Of a stretch of 64,000 bases of DNA, positions 9,161 through 17,093 are shown piece after piece. Source of the DNA: Cupriavidus basilensis. Lineage in GTDB: Bacteria > Pseudomonadota > Gammaproteobacteria > Burkholderiales > Burkholderiaceae. The stretch's first letter is position 1. The number at the start of each line of letters is the position of its first letter. The stretch is taken from positions 3,348,001 to 3,412,000 of the forward strand of contig NZ_CP062803.1 in assembly GCF_008801925.2 (NCBI RefSeq), read 5' to 3'. The translations under genes and the position numbers were made by a program. Under the pieces are notes generated by a model. That model was given only the letters and a program-made list of their open reading frames with translations, ran no database searches and was not told the DNA's origin.

Positions 9161-9209
9161 GTATTGACTGCTACCTGGGCTGCTTGGCAGCGCCCGCCCG
9201 CTCAGGCGC

Positions 9210-9968
9210 TCACTTCAGCGTCTTGAGGCGATTGCTCGCCGCCTGCGCGCCCTCGGTGCCGGGGTATTTGGCTACCACCTGCTCCAAGGTCTTGCGGGCC
9301 GCGGGCTTCTGGCCCGATTCGATCTGGTTGTTGGCGATGGCGATCAGCGCATCCGGCACCTTGGGGTGATCCGGATAGGCCTGCACCATGTTCTGCAGCA
9401 CCGAGGTCGAGCCGCGGTAGTCGCGCTGCGCGTACAGCGAGTTGCCGAGCCAGAACTGCGCCAGCGGCACATACGGGCTCTGCGGGTACTTCTTGATGAA
9501 GCCCGCGAACACGTTGCCGGCACCCTTGAAGTCCCCGGTCTGGAACTGCTTGAGCGCGGCATCGTATTCGGCCTTTTCGCCAGGTTGCGACAGCCCTTCT
9601 CGGCCATCCACGGTGACCTGTTGCGGCTCGAATTTCTTCAGGCGCGCATCCAGGTCCGCGTAGTAGTCCTTCTGCTGCTTTTGCAGCGTCGTCACCTCGT
9701 TCTGCAGCATCTCGTTCTGGCCGCGCAGTCGCGCCACTTCCTGACGCAGACCTTCGAGCTGGTTCTGCATGTCGAGCTGGGCGCGGCTGTTCTGGTCGAT
9801 GCGCTGCGATGCCGTCGCCTGGAAACCGTTGAACTGGTCCCGCATGTTGACGATGGCTTTGCGCGCCTCGTCATCGTCGAACACGCCGGCCCGCGCCTGT
9901 GCAAACGGCAACAGGCTGACGCAGGACATCGCAGTAAGCAATACCAACTTGGAGACGCGTGCTTTCAT
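9210..9968 (-). CDS. cpoB: Cell division coordinator CpoB (YbgF), Tol-Pal associated
   Basis: The 252-residue periplasmic protein has a signal peptide (about residues 1-27, ending near ARAG), a coiled-coil trimerisation region (about 30-110, with NEMLQNEVTTLQKQQKDYYADL) and C-terminal TPR repeats beginning at AEYDAALKQFQTGDFKGA. It links Tol-Pal with peptidoglycan synthesis during constriction. It follows pal by 18 bp on the same strand and is the last gene of the operon, before a stem-loop. Confidence 0.93.
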   Translation of the reverse strand: MKARVSKLVLLTAMSCVSLLPFAQARAGVFDDDEARKAIVNMRDQFNGFQATASQRIDQNSRAQLDMQNQLEGLRQEVARLRGQNEMLQNEVTTLQKQQKDYYADLDARLKKFEPQQVTVDGREGLSQPGEKAEYDAALKQFQTGDFKGAGNVFAGFIKKYPQSPYVPLAQFWLGNSLYAQRDYRGSTSVLQNMVQAYPDHPKVPDALIAIANNQIESGQKPAARKTLEQVVAKYPGTEGAQAASNRLKTLK

Positions 9969-9986
9969 GAGATGGCTGTCCGCAGA

Positions 9987-10502
9987 TTAGTACGTGATGT
10001 CCGCGCGGCGGTTTTCTGCCCAGGCGGCTTCGTCGTGGCCGGTTGCCTTGGGCTTTTCCTTACCCAGGCTGACGGCTTCCATCTGGGTTTCCGGCACGCC
10101 CAGCGAGGACAGCGAGCGGCGCACGGCTTCGGCGCGCTTCTGGCCCAGTGCCAGGTTGTATTCGCTGGTGCCGCGCTCGTCGGTGTTGCCCTGAATCAGG
10201 ATGCGGCGGCCCTTGTTGGCGGCCAGGTACTTGGCGTGCTCCGACAGCATGCCCTGGTAGTCGGACTTGACGCTGTAGCTGTCGAAGTCGAAGTACACGC
10301 TGCGCTTGGCCAGCGGGCTGTTCGGATCGTTCAGCGGATCACGCGACACGTCCACCGGCGCCACGGCGCGGGCATCGGTCGAAGGCGTACCCTTGTTGCC
10401 GGCACCGGCGTTGGCGGTATCGTCCAGCTTGACGCCGGAGCTGCAAGCGCCGAGGGCCAGCAGAGCGGCGACGGCAAGGGTTTTGGTCATCATATTGGTC
10501 AT
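9987..10502 (-). CDS. pal: Peptidoglycan-associated lipoprotein Pal
   Basis: The 171-residue outer-membrane lipoprotein has a lipobox LGAC with acylated Cys20 and a C-terminal OmpA-like domain with the peptidoglycan-binding NTDERGTSEYNLALGQKRA motif. It anchors the outer membrane to the cell wall and binds TolB. The ATG at 10502 is preceded by GAGGAG on the minus strand. It lies 17 bp downstream of tolB. Confidence 0.96.
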   Translation of the reverse strand: MTNMMTKTLAVAALLALGACSSGVKLDDTANAGAGNKGTPSTDARAVAPVDVSRDPLNDPNSPLAKRSVYFDFDSYSVKSDYQGMLSEHAKYLAANKGRRILIQGNTDERGTSEYNLALGQKRAEAVRRSLSSLGVPETQMEAVSLGKEKPKATGHDEAAWAENRRADITY

Positions 10503-10519
10503 GGCTAGGAACTCCTCGT

Positions 10520-11848
10520 TTATTGCATGAATGGTCCCCAGGACGGCTCGCGAACCTCGCCGGACTGGAGCGACAAAACCTGCCGGGTACGCCCGTCAGT
10601 GGACACTGCCGCCAGCACCGAGCGACCTCCCACCCGGGTGGCATAAAGAATGTACTTGCCGTTGGCGGCGAAGCTCGGAGCCTCGTCGTTGGCGGTGTCG
10701 GTCAGCGAGGTCACATCGCCGTTGCCGAGATCCATCAGCTGCAGCTTGAAGCCGCCGCTGCGGGTGATATAGGCCAGTTGCTTGCCATCGGGGGAAATGC
10801 GCGGGCTCACGTTGTAGCTGCCCTTGAAGGTCACGCGCTGGGCCGCGCCGCCCTCTTCGCCGCTGGCTGGCATGCGATAGATCTGCGGCGCACCGCCGCG
10901 ATCGCTGGTGAAGTAGATGCTGCGGCCATCCGGCGCGTATTGCGGCTCGGTATCGATGGCGCTGCTGCGGGTAAGGCGCTTGAGCCCGGAGCCGTCGGCG
11001 CCAACCTGGTAGATCTGGGTATTGCCGTCGCGCGACAGCGCCACCGCCAGGCGCTGGCCGTCAGGCGACCACGAAGGCGCGCTGTTGTTGCCCTTTTGGT
11101 TCGACACCAGCGTGCGCCTGCCGGTCGCCAGGTCGTGCACGTAGACCACGGGCTTCTTGGCTTCAAAGGACACGTAAGCGACCTTGCTGCCATCCGGCGA
11201 CCATGAAGGCGAGATGATCGGCTCGTTGCTGGTCAGCGCCACCTGAGAGTTCTGGCCGTCGGAGTCCGAGATCAACAGCTGGAACCGCCCGCCCACCCGC
11301 GAGACATAGGACAGCCGCGTGGCAAACACGCCGCGCTCGCCCAGCAGCTTTTCGTAGATATAGTCGGCAATCTTGTGGCCGGTCACGCGCAGCTGGTTTG
11401 CGCTGACAGTGAAGGCCAAGCCACCCAGGCTGGTGCCCTTGACGGTGTCGTAGAGGCGAAAGCGCACGTCATACTGGCCGTTGCCGGTAGGTGTGACGCT
11501 GCCGGCCACGAAAGCATCGGCGCCGCGCGCCTTCCAGCTGCCAAGGTCGGCATTGGCGGACTCCGCCACCGTGGCGCCACCCGGGTCGACATTGCGGAAG
11601 CGGCCGCTGCGCTGCAGGTCGCTGCGGATGATGGCGGTGAGATTTTGCGGGGCCTGGGCTTCGCCCTGGAAGTTGGCCGTGGCGATGGGGAACTGGCTGG
11701 CGCCAACGCCGGTGATTTCAACGTTCAATTGCGCCTGTGCGCTGCCGGCCGAACACGCCAGCACCACCGCCAGCCCGGCAAACAGGGCGTGCGCGCGGGT
11801 GCCGTGCCGCCGCGCGGCCAGCCAAAGGGGGGCCCAAAGCTTTCGCAT
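10520..11848 (-). CDS. tolB: Tol-Pal system translocation protein TolB
   Basis: The 442-residue periplasmic protein has an N-terminal signal peptide, a small alpha/beta domain (about 45-180) and a six-bladed propeller with repeated [31 protein letters not shown] and [13 protein letters not shown] blades. It binds Pal and TolA. The ATG at 11848 is preferred over an in-frame TTG four codons upstream because GAGGAGC sits immediately before it. The 229-bp gap to tolA is long for this operon. Confidence 0.95.
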   Translation of the reverse strand: MRKLWAPLWLAARRHGTRAHALFAGLAVVLACSAGSAQAQLNVEITGVGASQFPIATANFQGEAQAPQNLTAIIRSDLQRSGRFRNVDPGGATVAESANADLGSWKARGADAFVAGSVTPTGNGQYDVRFRLYDTVKGTSLGGLAFTVSANQLRVTGHKIADYIYEKLLGERGVFATRLSYVSRVGGRFQLLISDSDGQNSQVALTSNEPIISPSWSPDGSKVAYVSFEAKKPVVYVHDLATGRRTLVSNQKGNNSAPSWSPDGQRLAVALSRDGNTQIYQVGADGSGLKRLTRSSAIDTEPQYAPDGRSIYFTSDRGGAPQIYRMPASGEEGGAAQRVTFKGSYNVSPRISPDGKQLAYITRSGGFKLQLMDLGNGDVTSLTDTANDEAPSFAANGKYILYATRVGGRSVLAAVSTDGRTRQVLSLQSGEVREPSWGPFMQ

Positions 11849-12023
11849 GCTGCTCCTCAATCGAGATCAATATTCATCGAGCGCGGCCGGCAAACGGGAG
11901 CCGTGGAACGGGCAAGCATGCTGAAGGCTTGTCGCATGCCCGTATCGCGTGCCCCGGGCACATTTGCCGGCTGCGTCAGGCAACCTGTCATCCTAGCGTT
12001 GGGACTGCGGTGCATCGACGTAG

Positions 12024-12040
12024 GTTGCAATATGTTGCAA
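12024..12040. repeat. Pair of TTGCAA palindromes one helical turn apart
   Basis: GTTGCAA occurs at 12024-12030 and 12034-12040, exactly 10 bp apart, in the tolA-tolB intergenic region. Each TTGCAA core is self-complementary. Such spacing is typical of cooperative protein sites, but no regulator can be named. Confidence 0.5.
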
Positions 12041-12077
12041 TTCGAATGTTCCCGTGCCATCGCCATCGCCGTACCTC

Positions 12078-13232
12078 TTAATCCTTAGGCTTGAAGGTGA
12101 TCGTGAAGCTGGCTGGCGCCTTGCCGTTTTCGTCGCGGGGCAGCGGATCCGAGCGCTCCACGGCACGCAGCACGGCGTTGTCCCAGGCCGAATTGCCGCT
12201 GGACTTGGACAGCCGCGCGGACATCAAGGAGCCGTCCGGCGCCAGTTGAACCGACACCACCGCGGCCGGATTGCCAGGCACGTCTTCGGTAAACACGATA
12301 TTCGGCTTGACGCGGCGACGCACGCGATCCGGGTAGCCAGGCGAGGCCTTGCCGCCAGAACCAGCACCGCTGCCGGCGCTGCTGCCGACACCGCCGGCGC
12401 CACCGACTGCCGCCCCGCCGCCGGCCATGGCCTGCAGCCGCGCCAGTTCACTGTGGCGCTGGGCATTGGCGGCGGCGTCGCGCTTGGCCTTGGCATCTGC
12501 ATCGGCCTTGGCTTTCGCGTTGGCGGCGGCCTTGGCCTCGGCGTTAGCCTTGGCCTTGGCGTCGGCGGCTGCCTTTGCCTTGGCGTCAGCTTCGGCGCGC
12601 GCCTTGGCATCCGCCTCGGCACGGCTCTTGGCCTCGGCGCGGGCCTTGGCGTCGGCTTCCTTACGCTCGCGCTCCACCTGCTCCTTGCGCTGCTCCTGCA
12701 GCGCGGCCTGCCTGCGTGCGTCTTCCTTGCGCTGGGCCTCTTTCTTCAGCTCGTCCTTCTTCTGTTCTTCGCGGCGTTGCTCTTCGCGGCGCAGCTCGTC
12801 CTTGTGCTGGGCATCCTTGCGAGCGGCTTCTTTGCGGGCCGCTTCCTGCCGATCGGCTTCCTGGCGCGCGCGCAGGTCGGCCTGCTGGCGCGCCTCCTCG
12901 CGGGCGGCGGCCTCGGCCTGGCGGCGCTTTTGCTGCTGCAGGGCAATCTCTGCGTCCTCTTCGGCGCGAGACCTTACCGCTGGCGCAGGAGGCGCGGGAC
13001 GGGCTTGTACGATGGGCTGCGGTTCGGGAGGCGGCGGGGGCGGCGGCGGCGCGGTAGTGGCCGGGATCTCATCCCAGAGCTCGGCTTCGGCGCCCACCGG
13101 GGTGCTGCTCTGCCAGTGCACGCCGAAATACAGCACGATGCCCAGCAACAAGTGCATGAAAACCGCGAGCAGGAAGGAACGCAGGGTTCCCCGCTCCGGG
13201 GCCGGCTGATAAGGATAGGCGGCGGTTTTCAT
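12078..13232 (-). CDS. tolA: Cell envelope integrity protein TolA
   Basis: The 384-residue protein spans the periplasm and transmits the proton-motive force from TolQR to TolB-Pal. It has a short cytosolic N-terminus, one membrane helix (about residues 17-38), a Pro-rich linker, a long Lys/Ala/Glu-rich helical domain (about 85-265) full of AEADAKARAEADAKAKA-like repeats, a Gly/Ala-rich hinge and a TonB-like C-terminal domain from about 290. It is 15 bp downstream of tolR. The repeats produce strong spurious frames on the other strand. Confidence 0.95.
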   Translation of the reverse strand: MKTAAYPYQPAPERGTLRSFLLAVFMHLLLGIVLYFGVHWQSSTPVGAEAELWDEIPATTAPPPPPPPPEPQPIVQARPAPPAPAVRSRAEEDAEIALQQQKRRQAEAAAREEARQQADLRARQEADRQEAARKEAARKDAQHKDELRREEQRREEQKKDELKKEAQRKEDARRQAALQEQRKEQVERERKEADAKARAEAKSRAEADAKARAEADAKAKAAADAKAKANAEAKAAANAKAKADADAKAKRDAAANAQRHSELARLQAMAGGGAAVGGAGGVGSSAGSGAGSGGKASPGYPDRVRRRVKPNIVFTEDVPGNPAAVVSVQLAPDGSLMSARLSKSSGNSAWDNAVLRAVERSDPLPRDENGKAPASFTITFKPKD

Positions 13233-13247
13233 CGCGTGGGGCGGTGC

Positions 13248-13685
13248 TTACTTGGGCTTGACCATCAGGCCGACGCGCTTCACGCCGTCGGCCTTGAGCA
13301 CTGACATGACGTCCAGCACGGCTTCATACTTGACCGAGCGGTCGGCGGCGATCACCACCGGCTGATCGGGATTCTCGTTCTGGCGCTGATGCACGAAGTC
13401 GATCAGGCCCTGCTTGTCGAGCTTGCGCTCAAAGCTGTTGCCGGCGTTATCCTTGCCGCGCGCGGTCAGTGCACCGTCCTCATGCACCGTCACGACGATG
13501 GGGGGTGCCTTTTGCTGCTGGGTGGCGTTGGCCACGCTGGGCAGGTCAACCACGGCGGGATTCACGATCGGTGCCGCCACCATGAAAATGACGAGCAGCA
13601 CCAGCATTACGTCAATGTAAGGCACGACGTTGATGTCGGCGCTGGCCCGGCGGCGCGAGCCGCCACGGCGCTGTATCGCTGCCAT
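13248..13685 (-). CDS. tolR: Tol-Pal system protein TolR (ExbD/TolR family)
   Basis: The 145-residue inner-membrane protein has one N-terminal helix, INVVPYIDVMLVLLVIFMVA, which contains the conserved membrane aspartate (Asp25), and a periplasmic domain. With TolQ it forms the proton channel that energises TolA. It lies 42 bp after tolQ and 15 bp before tolA on the same strand. Confidence 0.95.
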   Translation of the reverse strand: MAAIQRRGGSRRRASADINVVPYIDVMLVLLVIFMVAAPIVNPAVVDLPSVANATQQQKAPPIVVTVHEDGALTARGKDNAGNSFERKLDKQGLIDFVHQRQNENPDQPVVIAADRSVKYEAVLDVMSVLKADGVKRVGLMVKPK

Positions 13686-13727
13686 TGCTGGTTCTCCTTG
13701 ACCGAAGACGTTGGTGGCTTCAGCGCT

Positions 13728-14411
13728 TTAGCGGGTCTGCCGTTGCAGGATGTTCAGGAACTCTTCCATGAAACTCTCGAAGCGAATGGCCAGGCGATCC
13801 ACTTCGGTGGCGTAACGGTTGTAGGCAATGACCGCCGGAATCGCCGCGAACAGGCCGATAGCGGTGGCGACCAGCGCCTCCGCAATGCCGGGCGCCACGG
13901 CCGCAAGCGTTGCTTGCTGCACATTGGACAAGCCACGGAAGGCGTTCATGATCCCCCATACGGTGCCGAACAAGCCGATGTACGGGCTGACCGAACCCAC
14001 CGATGCCAGGAACGGAAGATGCGATTCCATCACATCCATCTCGCGCTGATAGGCCGCGCGCATCGCACGCCGCGCGGCGTCGAGCAGCGCGCCGGCGTCA
14101 TTGTTGCGCTCGCGCGCCTTCAGGTACTCGCCCATGCCGGATTCAAAGATCCGTTCCAGCGCGCCTGTATTGTGACGATTGTTGGCTGCGCTCTGATACA
14201 GGGCCTGGAGGTCGCCGCCGGCCCAGAAATCGCGCTCGAACCCCTCGGTCTGGGTCCGCGCGGCGCGCAGGGAAAAATGCTTGCGGAAGATATATGTCCA
14301 CGAGAACAGGGACATCACCAGCAGCAGGGCCATGACGGCCTGTGCCAGCACACTGGCGTGCAGCACCAGCGAAATGATCGACAGGTCTTGCGTGACGGTC
14401 ACGGGATTCAT
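13728..14411 (-). CDS. tolQ: Tol-Pal system protein TolQ (MotA/TolQ/ExbB family)
   Basis: The 227-residue inner-membrane protein has three helices: near residues 10-38, around 130-160 (SPYIGLFGTVWGIMNAF) and around 170-195 (ALVATAIGLFAAIPAVIAYN). It is the stator partner of TolR. Its start codon overlaps the ybgC stop by 4 bp (ATGA), which supports the chosen start and translational coupling. Confidence 0.95.
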   Translation of the reverse strand: MNPVTVTQDLSIISLVLHASVLAQAVMALLLVMSLFSWTYIFRKHFSLRAARTQTEGFERDFWAGGDLQALYQSAANNRHNTGALERIFESGMGEYLKARERNNDAGALLDAARRAMRAAYQREMDVMESHLPFLASVGSVSPYIGLFGTVWGIMNAFRGLSNVQQATLAAVAPGIAEALVATAIGLFAAIPAVIAYNRYATEVDRLAIRFESFMEEFLNILQRQTR

Positions 14412-14812
14412 CGAGCGGTCTTGATGGTTGCAAGGACGGGGGCGGGAATGGGAGTCGGGCGAAATGTGCTACGATCAACACACCCAACCCGGATGGCGCC
14501 AGTAGCCAGCAATTGCTCACCACGCCAGGCTTCTTGGGCGAATTGGACCGACGCCGGGCCAACCCGTTCAATCTGTGTCCGGATCTCAAGCAGGTCGTCC
14601 AGACGGGCGGGGGCATTGTAGTCCACCGCCGTGCTTCTGACGATGAAGACGACGCCGGACTCATCGGCCAGCGCTTGCTGCTCGATGCCTAGCGAGCGCA
14701 GCCACTCAGTACGGGCGCGCTCGAAGAACTTGAGGTAATTGGCGTAGAACACTACGCCGCCCGCGTCGGTGTCTTCCCAGTACACCCGCAAGGCCCACAC
14801 ATTGTTGCTCAT
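14408..14812 (-). CDS. ybgC: Tol-Pal associated acyl-CoA thioesterase YbgC
   Basis: The 134-residue hotdog-fold thioesterase starts MSNNVWALRVYWEDTDAGGVVFYANYL; the Asp in the EDTDAGG motif is catalytic in this family. It hydrolyses short-chain acyl-CoA or acyl-ACP and is the conserved first gene of tol-pal operons. The frame stays open antisense through the whole of glyA, but family length and the conserved N-terminus fix the start at 14812. It overlaps tolQ by 4 bp. Confidence 0.93.
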   Translation of the reverse strand: MSNNVWALRVYWEDTDAGGVVFYANYLKFFERARTEWLRSLGIEQQALADESGVVFIVRSTAVDYNAPARLDDLLEIRTQIERVGPASVQFAQEAWRGEQLLATGAIRVGCVDRSTFRPTPIPAPVLATIKTAR

Positions 14813-14931
14813 GGCCGCGATTGTAACGGCAGCCGGCCCGACCCGGTGTAAACCCTTGTCCGACATTACAACAATTACATTACCTGACGGACAAGGCATT
14901 GACTTTCGGTCTTTGGCCCCGCAGCACCGTC

Positions 14932-14960
14932 TTGCAGCGAGCCGGCGCCTCGCGTTAAAC
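14932..14960 (+). promoter_or_regulatory. Putative sigma70 promoter of glyA
   Basis: TTGCAG (14932-14937) and TTAAAC (14955-14960) are 17 bp apart. Initiation near 14967 would start the transcript a few bases before the riboswitch aptamer, which is the main support for this otherwise moderate match. Confidence 0.45.
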
Positions 14961-14979
14961 TGCCGCCAACCATTCCATC

Positions 14980-15072
14980 TTGCGCGACTGGCGAAGTCAG
15001 TGGGCACTACCACGAGGAAGCGCAAAGTTCTCTGGCGCGATGTTTCAAGCGCCTGCCGCTCGCCTGGGCAGC
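14980..15072 (+). ncRNA. ZTP (pfl motif) riboswitch upstream of glyA
   Basis: The aptamer pattern of the ZMP/ZTP riboswitch is present. A 6-bp P1 stem pairs TTGCGC (14980-14985) with GCGCAA (15020-15025). The conserved GACTGGCG lies inside (14986-14993), with a GTGG/CCAC hairpin (15000-15003 with 15010-15013) followed by GAGGAAGC. Downstream come a variable hairpin GGCGC/GCGCC (15034-15038 with 15049-15053) and the conserved CGCCTGGGCA (15061-15070), whose CGCC can pair with GGCG to form the pseudoknot. The class senses the purine intermediate ZMP/ZTP, a sign of 10-formyl-THF shortage, and usually turns on glyA or purH. Further hairpins (15082-15097, 15098-15120) and a T-run (15177-15183) before the start codon may form the expression platform. 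Confidence 0.85.
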
Positions 15073-15199
15073 GAATGGGAAGCAGGGTGCGCCCTGCGCC
15101 GGATAGCCAACGCATCCGGCGCCGGTCGCCTGTGCCTTCCCCGCGCGCCCTACCCCGAAGCCATTCGGAATTCCCCTTTTTTTCAGACGAGTTTTCGCC

Positions 15200-16447
15200 A
15201 TGTTCGAACGCAGCCGCTATACGATCGACCAGATCGACCCCGAGCTTTTTGCCGCCATCCAGAAGGAAGACCAGCGCCAGGAAGAGCACATCGAGCTGAT
15301 CGCCTCGGAAAACTACACCTCGCCGGCCGTGATGGCCGCGCAAGGCTCGCAACTCACCAACAAGTACGCCGAAGGCTATCCCGGCAAGCGCTACTACGGT
15401 GGCTGCGAGTACGTCGACGTCGTGGAGCAGCTGGCCATCGACCGCGTCAAGCAACTGTTCGGCGCCGAAGCCGCCAACGTGCAGCCCAATTCCGGCTCGC
15501 AGGCCAACCAGGGGGTGTTCTTCGCCGCCCTGAAGCCGGGCGACACCATCATGGGCATGAGCCTGGCCGAAGGCGGCCACCTGACCCATGGCATGGCGCT
15601 CAACATGAGCGGCAAATGGTTCAACGTGGTCAGCTACGGCCTGGACGCAAACGAAGACATCGACTACGACGCGCTGGAAAAGCTGGCCCAGGAAAAGAAG
15701 CCCAAGCTGATCATCGCCGGCGCCTCGGCCTTCGCCCTGCGCATCGACTTCGAACGCATCTCCAAGGTGGCCAAGTCCATCGGCGCCCTGTTCATGGTCG
15801 ACATGGCCCACTACGCCGGCCTGATTGCCGCCGGCGAGTACCCCAACCCGGTGCCGCACGCCGACTTCGTCACCACCACCACGCACAAGAGCCTGCGCGG
15901 CCCGCGCGGTGGCGTGATCCTGATGAAGGCCGAGCATGAGAAGGCCATCAACTCGGCCATCTTCCCCGGCATCCAGGGCGGCCCCCTGATGCACGTGATC
16001 GCCGGTAAGGCAGTCGCGTTCAAGGAAGCCCTCTCGCCCGAGTTCAAGACCTACCAGCAACAAGTGGTCAAGAACGCCCGCGTGCTGGCCGAAACCCTGA
16101 TCGAGCGCGGCCTGCGCATCGTCTCCGGCCGCACCGAAAGCCACGTCATGCTGGTCGACCTGCGCGCCATGCAGATCACCGGCAAGGAAGCCGAAAAGGT
16201 CCTGGGCGAAGCACACATCACCGTCAACAAGAACGCCATCCCCAACGACCCGGAAAAGCCGTTCGTCACCTCGGGCATCCGCCTGGGCTCGCCGGCCATG
16301 ACCACCCGCGGCTTCAAGGAAGAAGAAGCCCGCCTGGTGGCCAACCTCGTCGCCGACGTGCTGGAAAACCCGCACGACCTGGCCAACATCGCGCGCGTAC
16401 GCGAGCAAGTGGCAGCCCTGACCAAGCGTTTCCCGGTCTACGGCTAA
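15200..16447 (+). CDS. glyA: Serine hydroxymethyltransferase
   Basis: The 415-residue PLP enzyme interconverts serine plus THF and glycine plus 5,10-methylene-THF in the cytoplasm, supplying one-carbon units. The PLP lysine is Lys230 in [14 protein letters not shown], and [11 protein letters not shown] and [13 protein letters not shown] are family signatures. Length is standard. The ribosome site is weak (ACGAG at 15187-15191), right after the T-run, which fits riboswitch control of initiation or termination. nrdR follows on the same strand. Confidence 0.98.
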   Translation: MFERSRYTIDQIDPELFAAIQKEDQRQEEHIELIASENYTSPAVMAAQGSQLTNKYAEGYPGKRYYGGCEYVDVVEQLAIDRVKQLFGAEAANVQPNSGSQANQGVFFAALKPGDTIMGMSLAEGGHLTHGMALNMSGKWFNVVSYGLDANEDIDYDALEKLAQEKKPKLIIAGASAFALRIDFERISKVAKSIGALFMVDMAHYAGLIAAGEYPNPVPHADFVTTTTHKSLRGPRGGVILMKAEHEKAINSAIFPGIQGGPLMHVIAGKAVAFKEALSPEFKTYQQQVVKNARVLAETLIERGLRIVSGRTESHVMLVDLRAMQITGKEAEKVLGEAHITVNKNAIPNDPEKPFVTSGIRLGSPAMTTRGFKEEEARLVANLVADVLENPHDLANIARVREQVAALTKRFPVYG

Positions 16448-16455
16448 AGCCCTGC

Positions 16456-16504
16456 GCCACCCGCCAAGCGCGGGTGGCCGGCAGCCCCGCCGCGCCTGCG
16501 GCGG
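16456..16504 (+). terminator. Stem-loops after glyA
   Basis: Two GC-rich hairpins follow the glyA stop: CCACCCGC/GCGGGTGG (about 16457-16476) and CCCGCCGC/GCGGCGGG (about 16485-16504). Neither has a U-tract, so they may stabilise the mRNA end or attenuate rather than terminate. nrdR could still be read from glyA. Confidence 0.35.
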
Positions 16505-16593
16505 GCCTTGCCAACCTAGCCCGGCGCGACACAGAATGACAAAACGCTGCCTGCGCGGCACGCGCCCCGGCTCATACTTCGAGGTGGTCAGGC

Positions 16594-17058
16594 ATGAAAT
16601 GCCCTTTTTGCGCTCACTCCAACACCCAGGTCCTGGACACGCGCATGTCGGAAGAAGGCGATACGGTGCGCCGCCGCCGCCGCTGTGAATCCTGCGACCG
16701 CCGCTTCACCACCTATGAGCGGATCGAGCTGTTCTTCCCCGCCATCGTCAAGAAAAACGGCTCTCGCGCGGACTATACCCGCGACAAGCTGAAAGACTCG
16801 ATGCGCCTCGCCCTGCGCAAGCGCCCGGTCTCGGCCGAAGCCATCGACGCCTCCATCACCCGCATCGAAGAAAAACTGCTCGCCCTCGGCGAGAAGGAAA
16901 TCCCCAGCAGCCAGGTCGGGGAACTGGTCATGCGCGAGCTGCGCCGGTTGGACAAAATTGCTTATATCCGGTTTGCTTCGGTGTATCGGAGTTTTGAGGA
17001 CGTGTCGGAATTTTCCGATGTACTCGCCGAAGTGGCGGCGAGCAGCAGCAAACGCTAA
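16594..17058 (+). CDS. nrdR: Transcriptional repressor NrdR
   Basis: The 154-residue regulator of ribonucleotide reductase genes has an N-terminal zinc ribbon with Cys3, Cys6, Cys31 and Cys34 and an ATP-cone domain from about residue 49 ([15 protein letters not shown]) that senses ATP/dATP. GAGGTGG lies upstream of the ATG. The glyA-nrdR pairing is common in betaproteobacteria. Its operator sites would be near nrd genes, which are not in this window. Confidence 0.96.
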   Translation: MKCPFCAHSNTQVLDTRMSEEGDTVRRRRRCESCDRRFTTYERIELFFPAIVKKNGSRADYTRDKLKDSMRLALRKRPVSAEAIDASITRIEEKLLALGEKEIPSSQVGELVMRELRRLDKIAYIRFASVYRSFEDVSEFSDVLAEVAASSSKR

Positions 17059-17093
17059 GCTACGGGCCAGCCACCCCTGGCGCCAAGCCCGCC

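Larger units (their letters stand above)
14813..15199. other. Divergent control region between ybgC and glyA
   Basis: This 387-bp stretch carries no gene. Its right part holds a glyA promoter, a ZTP-type riboswitch and further hairpins; the left 60 bases should hold the tol-pal promoter, although no convincing boxes were seen for it. Confidence 0.8.

Noticed and set aside
11857..12066. A 69-codon frame on the minus strand in the tolA-tolB gap
   Set aside because: It has no ribosome site, no family resemblance and an erratic composition.
12470..13000. CRISPR or satellite-like repeat array
   Set aside because: The periodic pattern is the codon repetition of the TolA helical domain, with no spacer structure.
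12054..13304. Long Gly/Leu-rich frame antisense to tolA
   Set aside because: It arises from the Ala/Lys/Glu repeats of TolA on the other strand; the sequence is a degenerate hydrophobic repeat and not a real membrane protein.
14408..16561. A 717-codon open frame antisense to glyA and in frame with ybgC
   Set aside because: It is a product of strong GC3 codon bias in glyA. Only its last 134 codons (YbgC) show family similarity, and the upstream part is low-complexity with no ribosome site.
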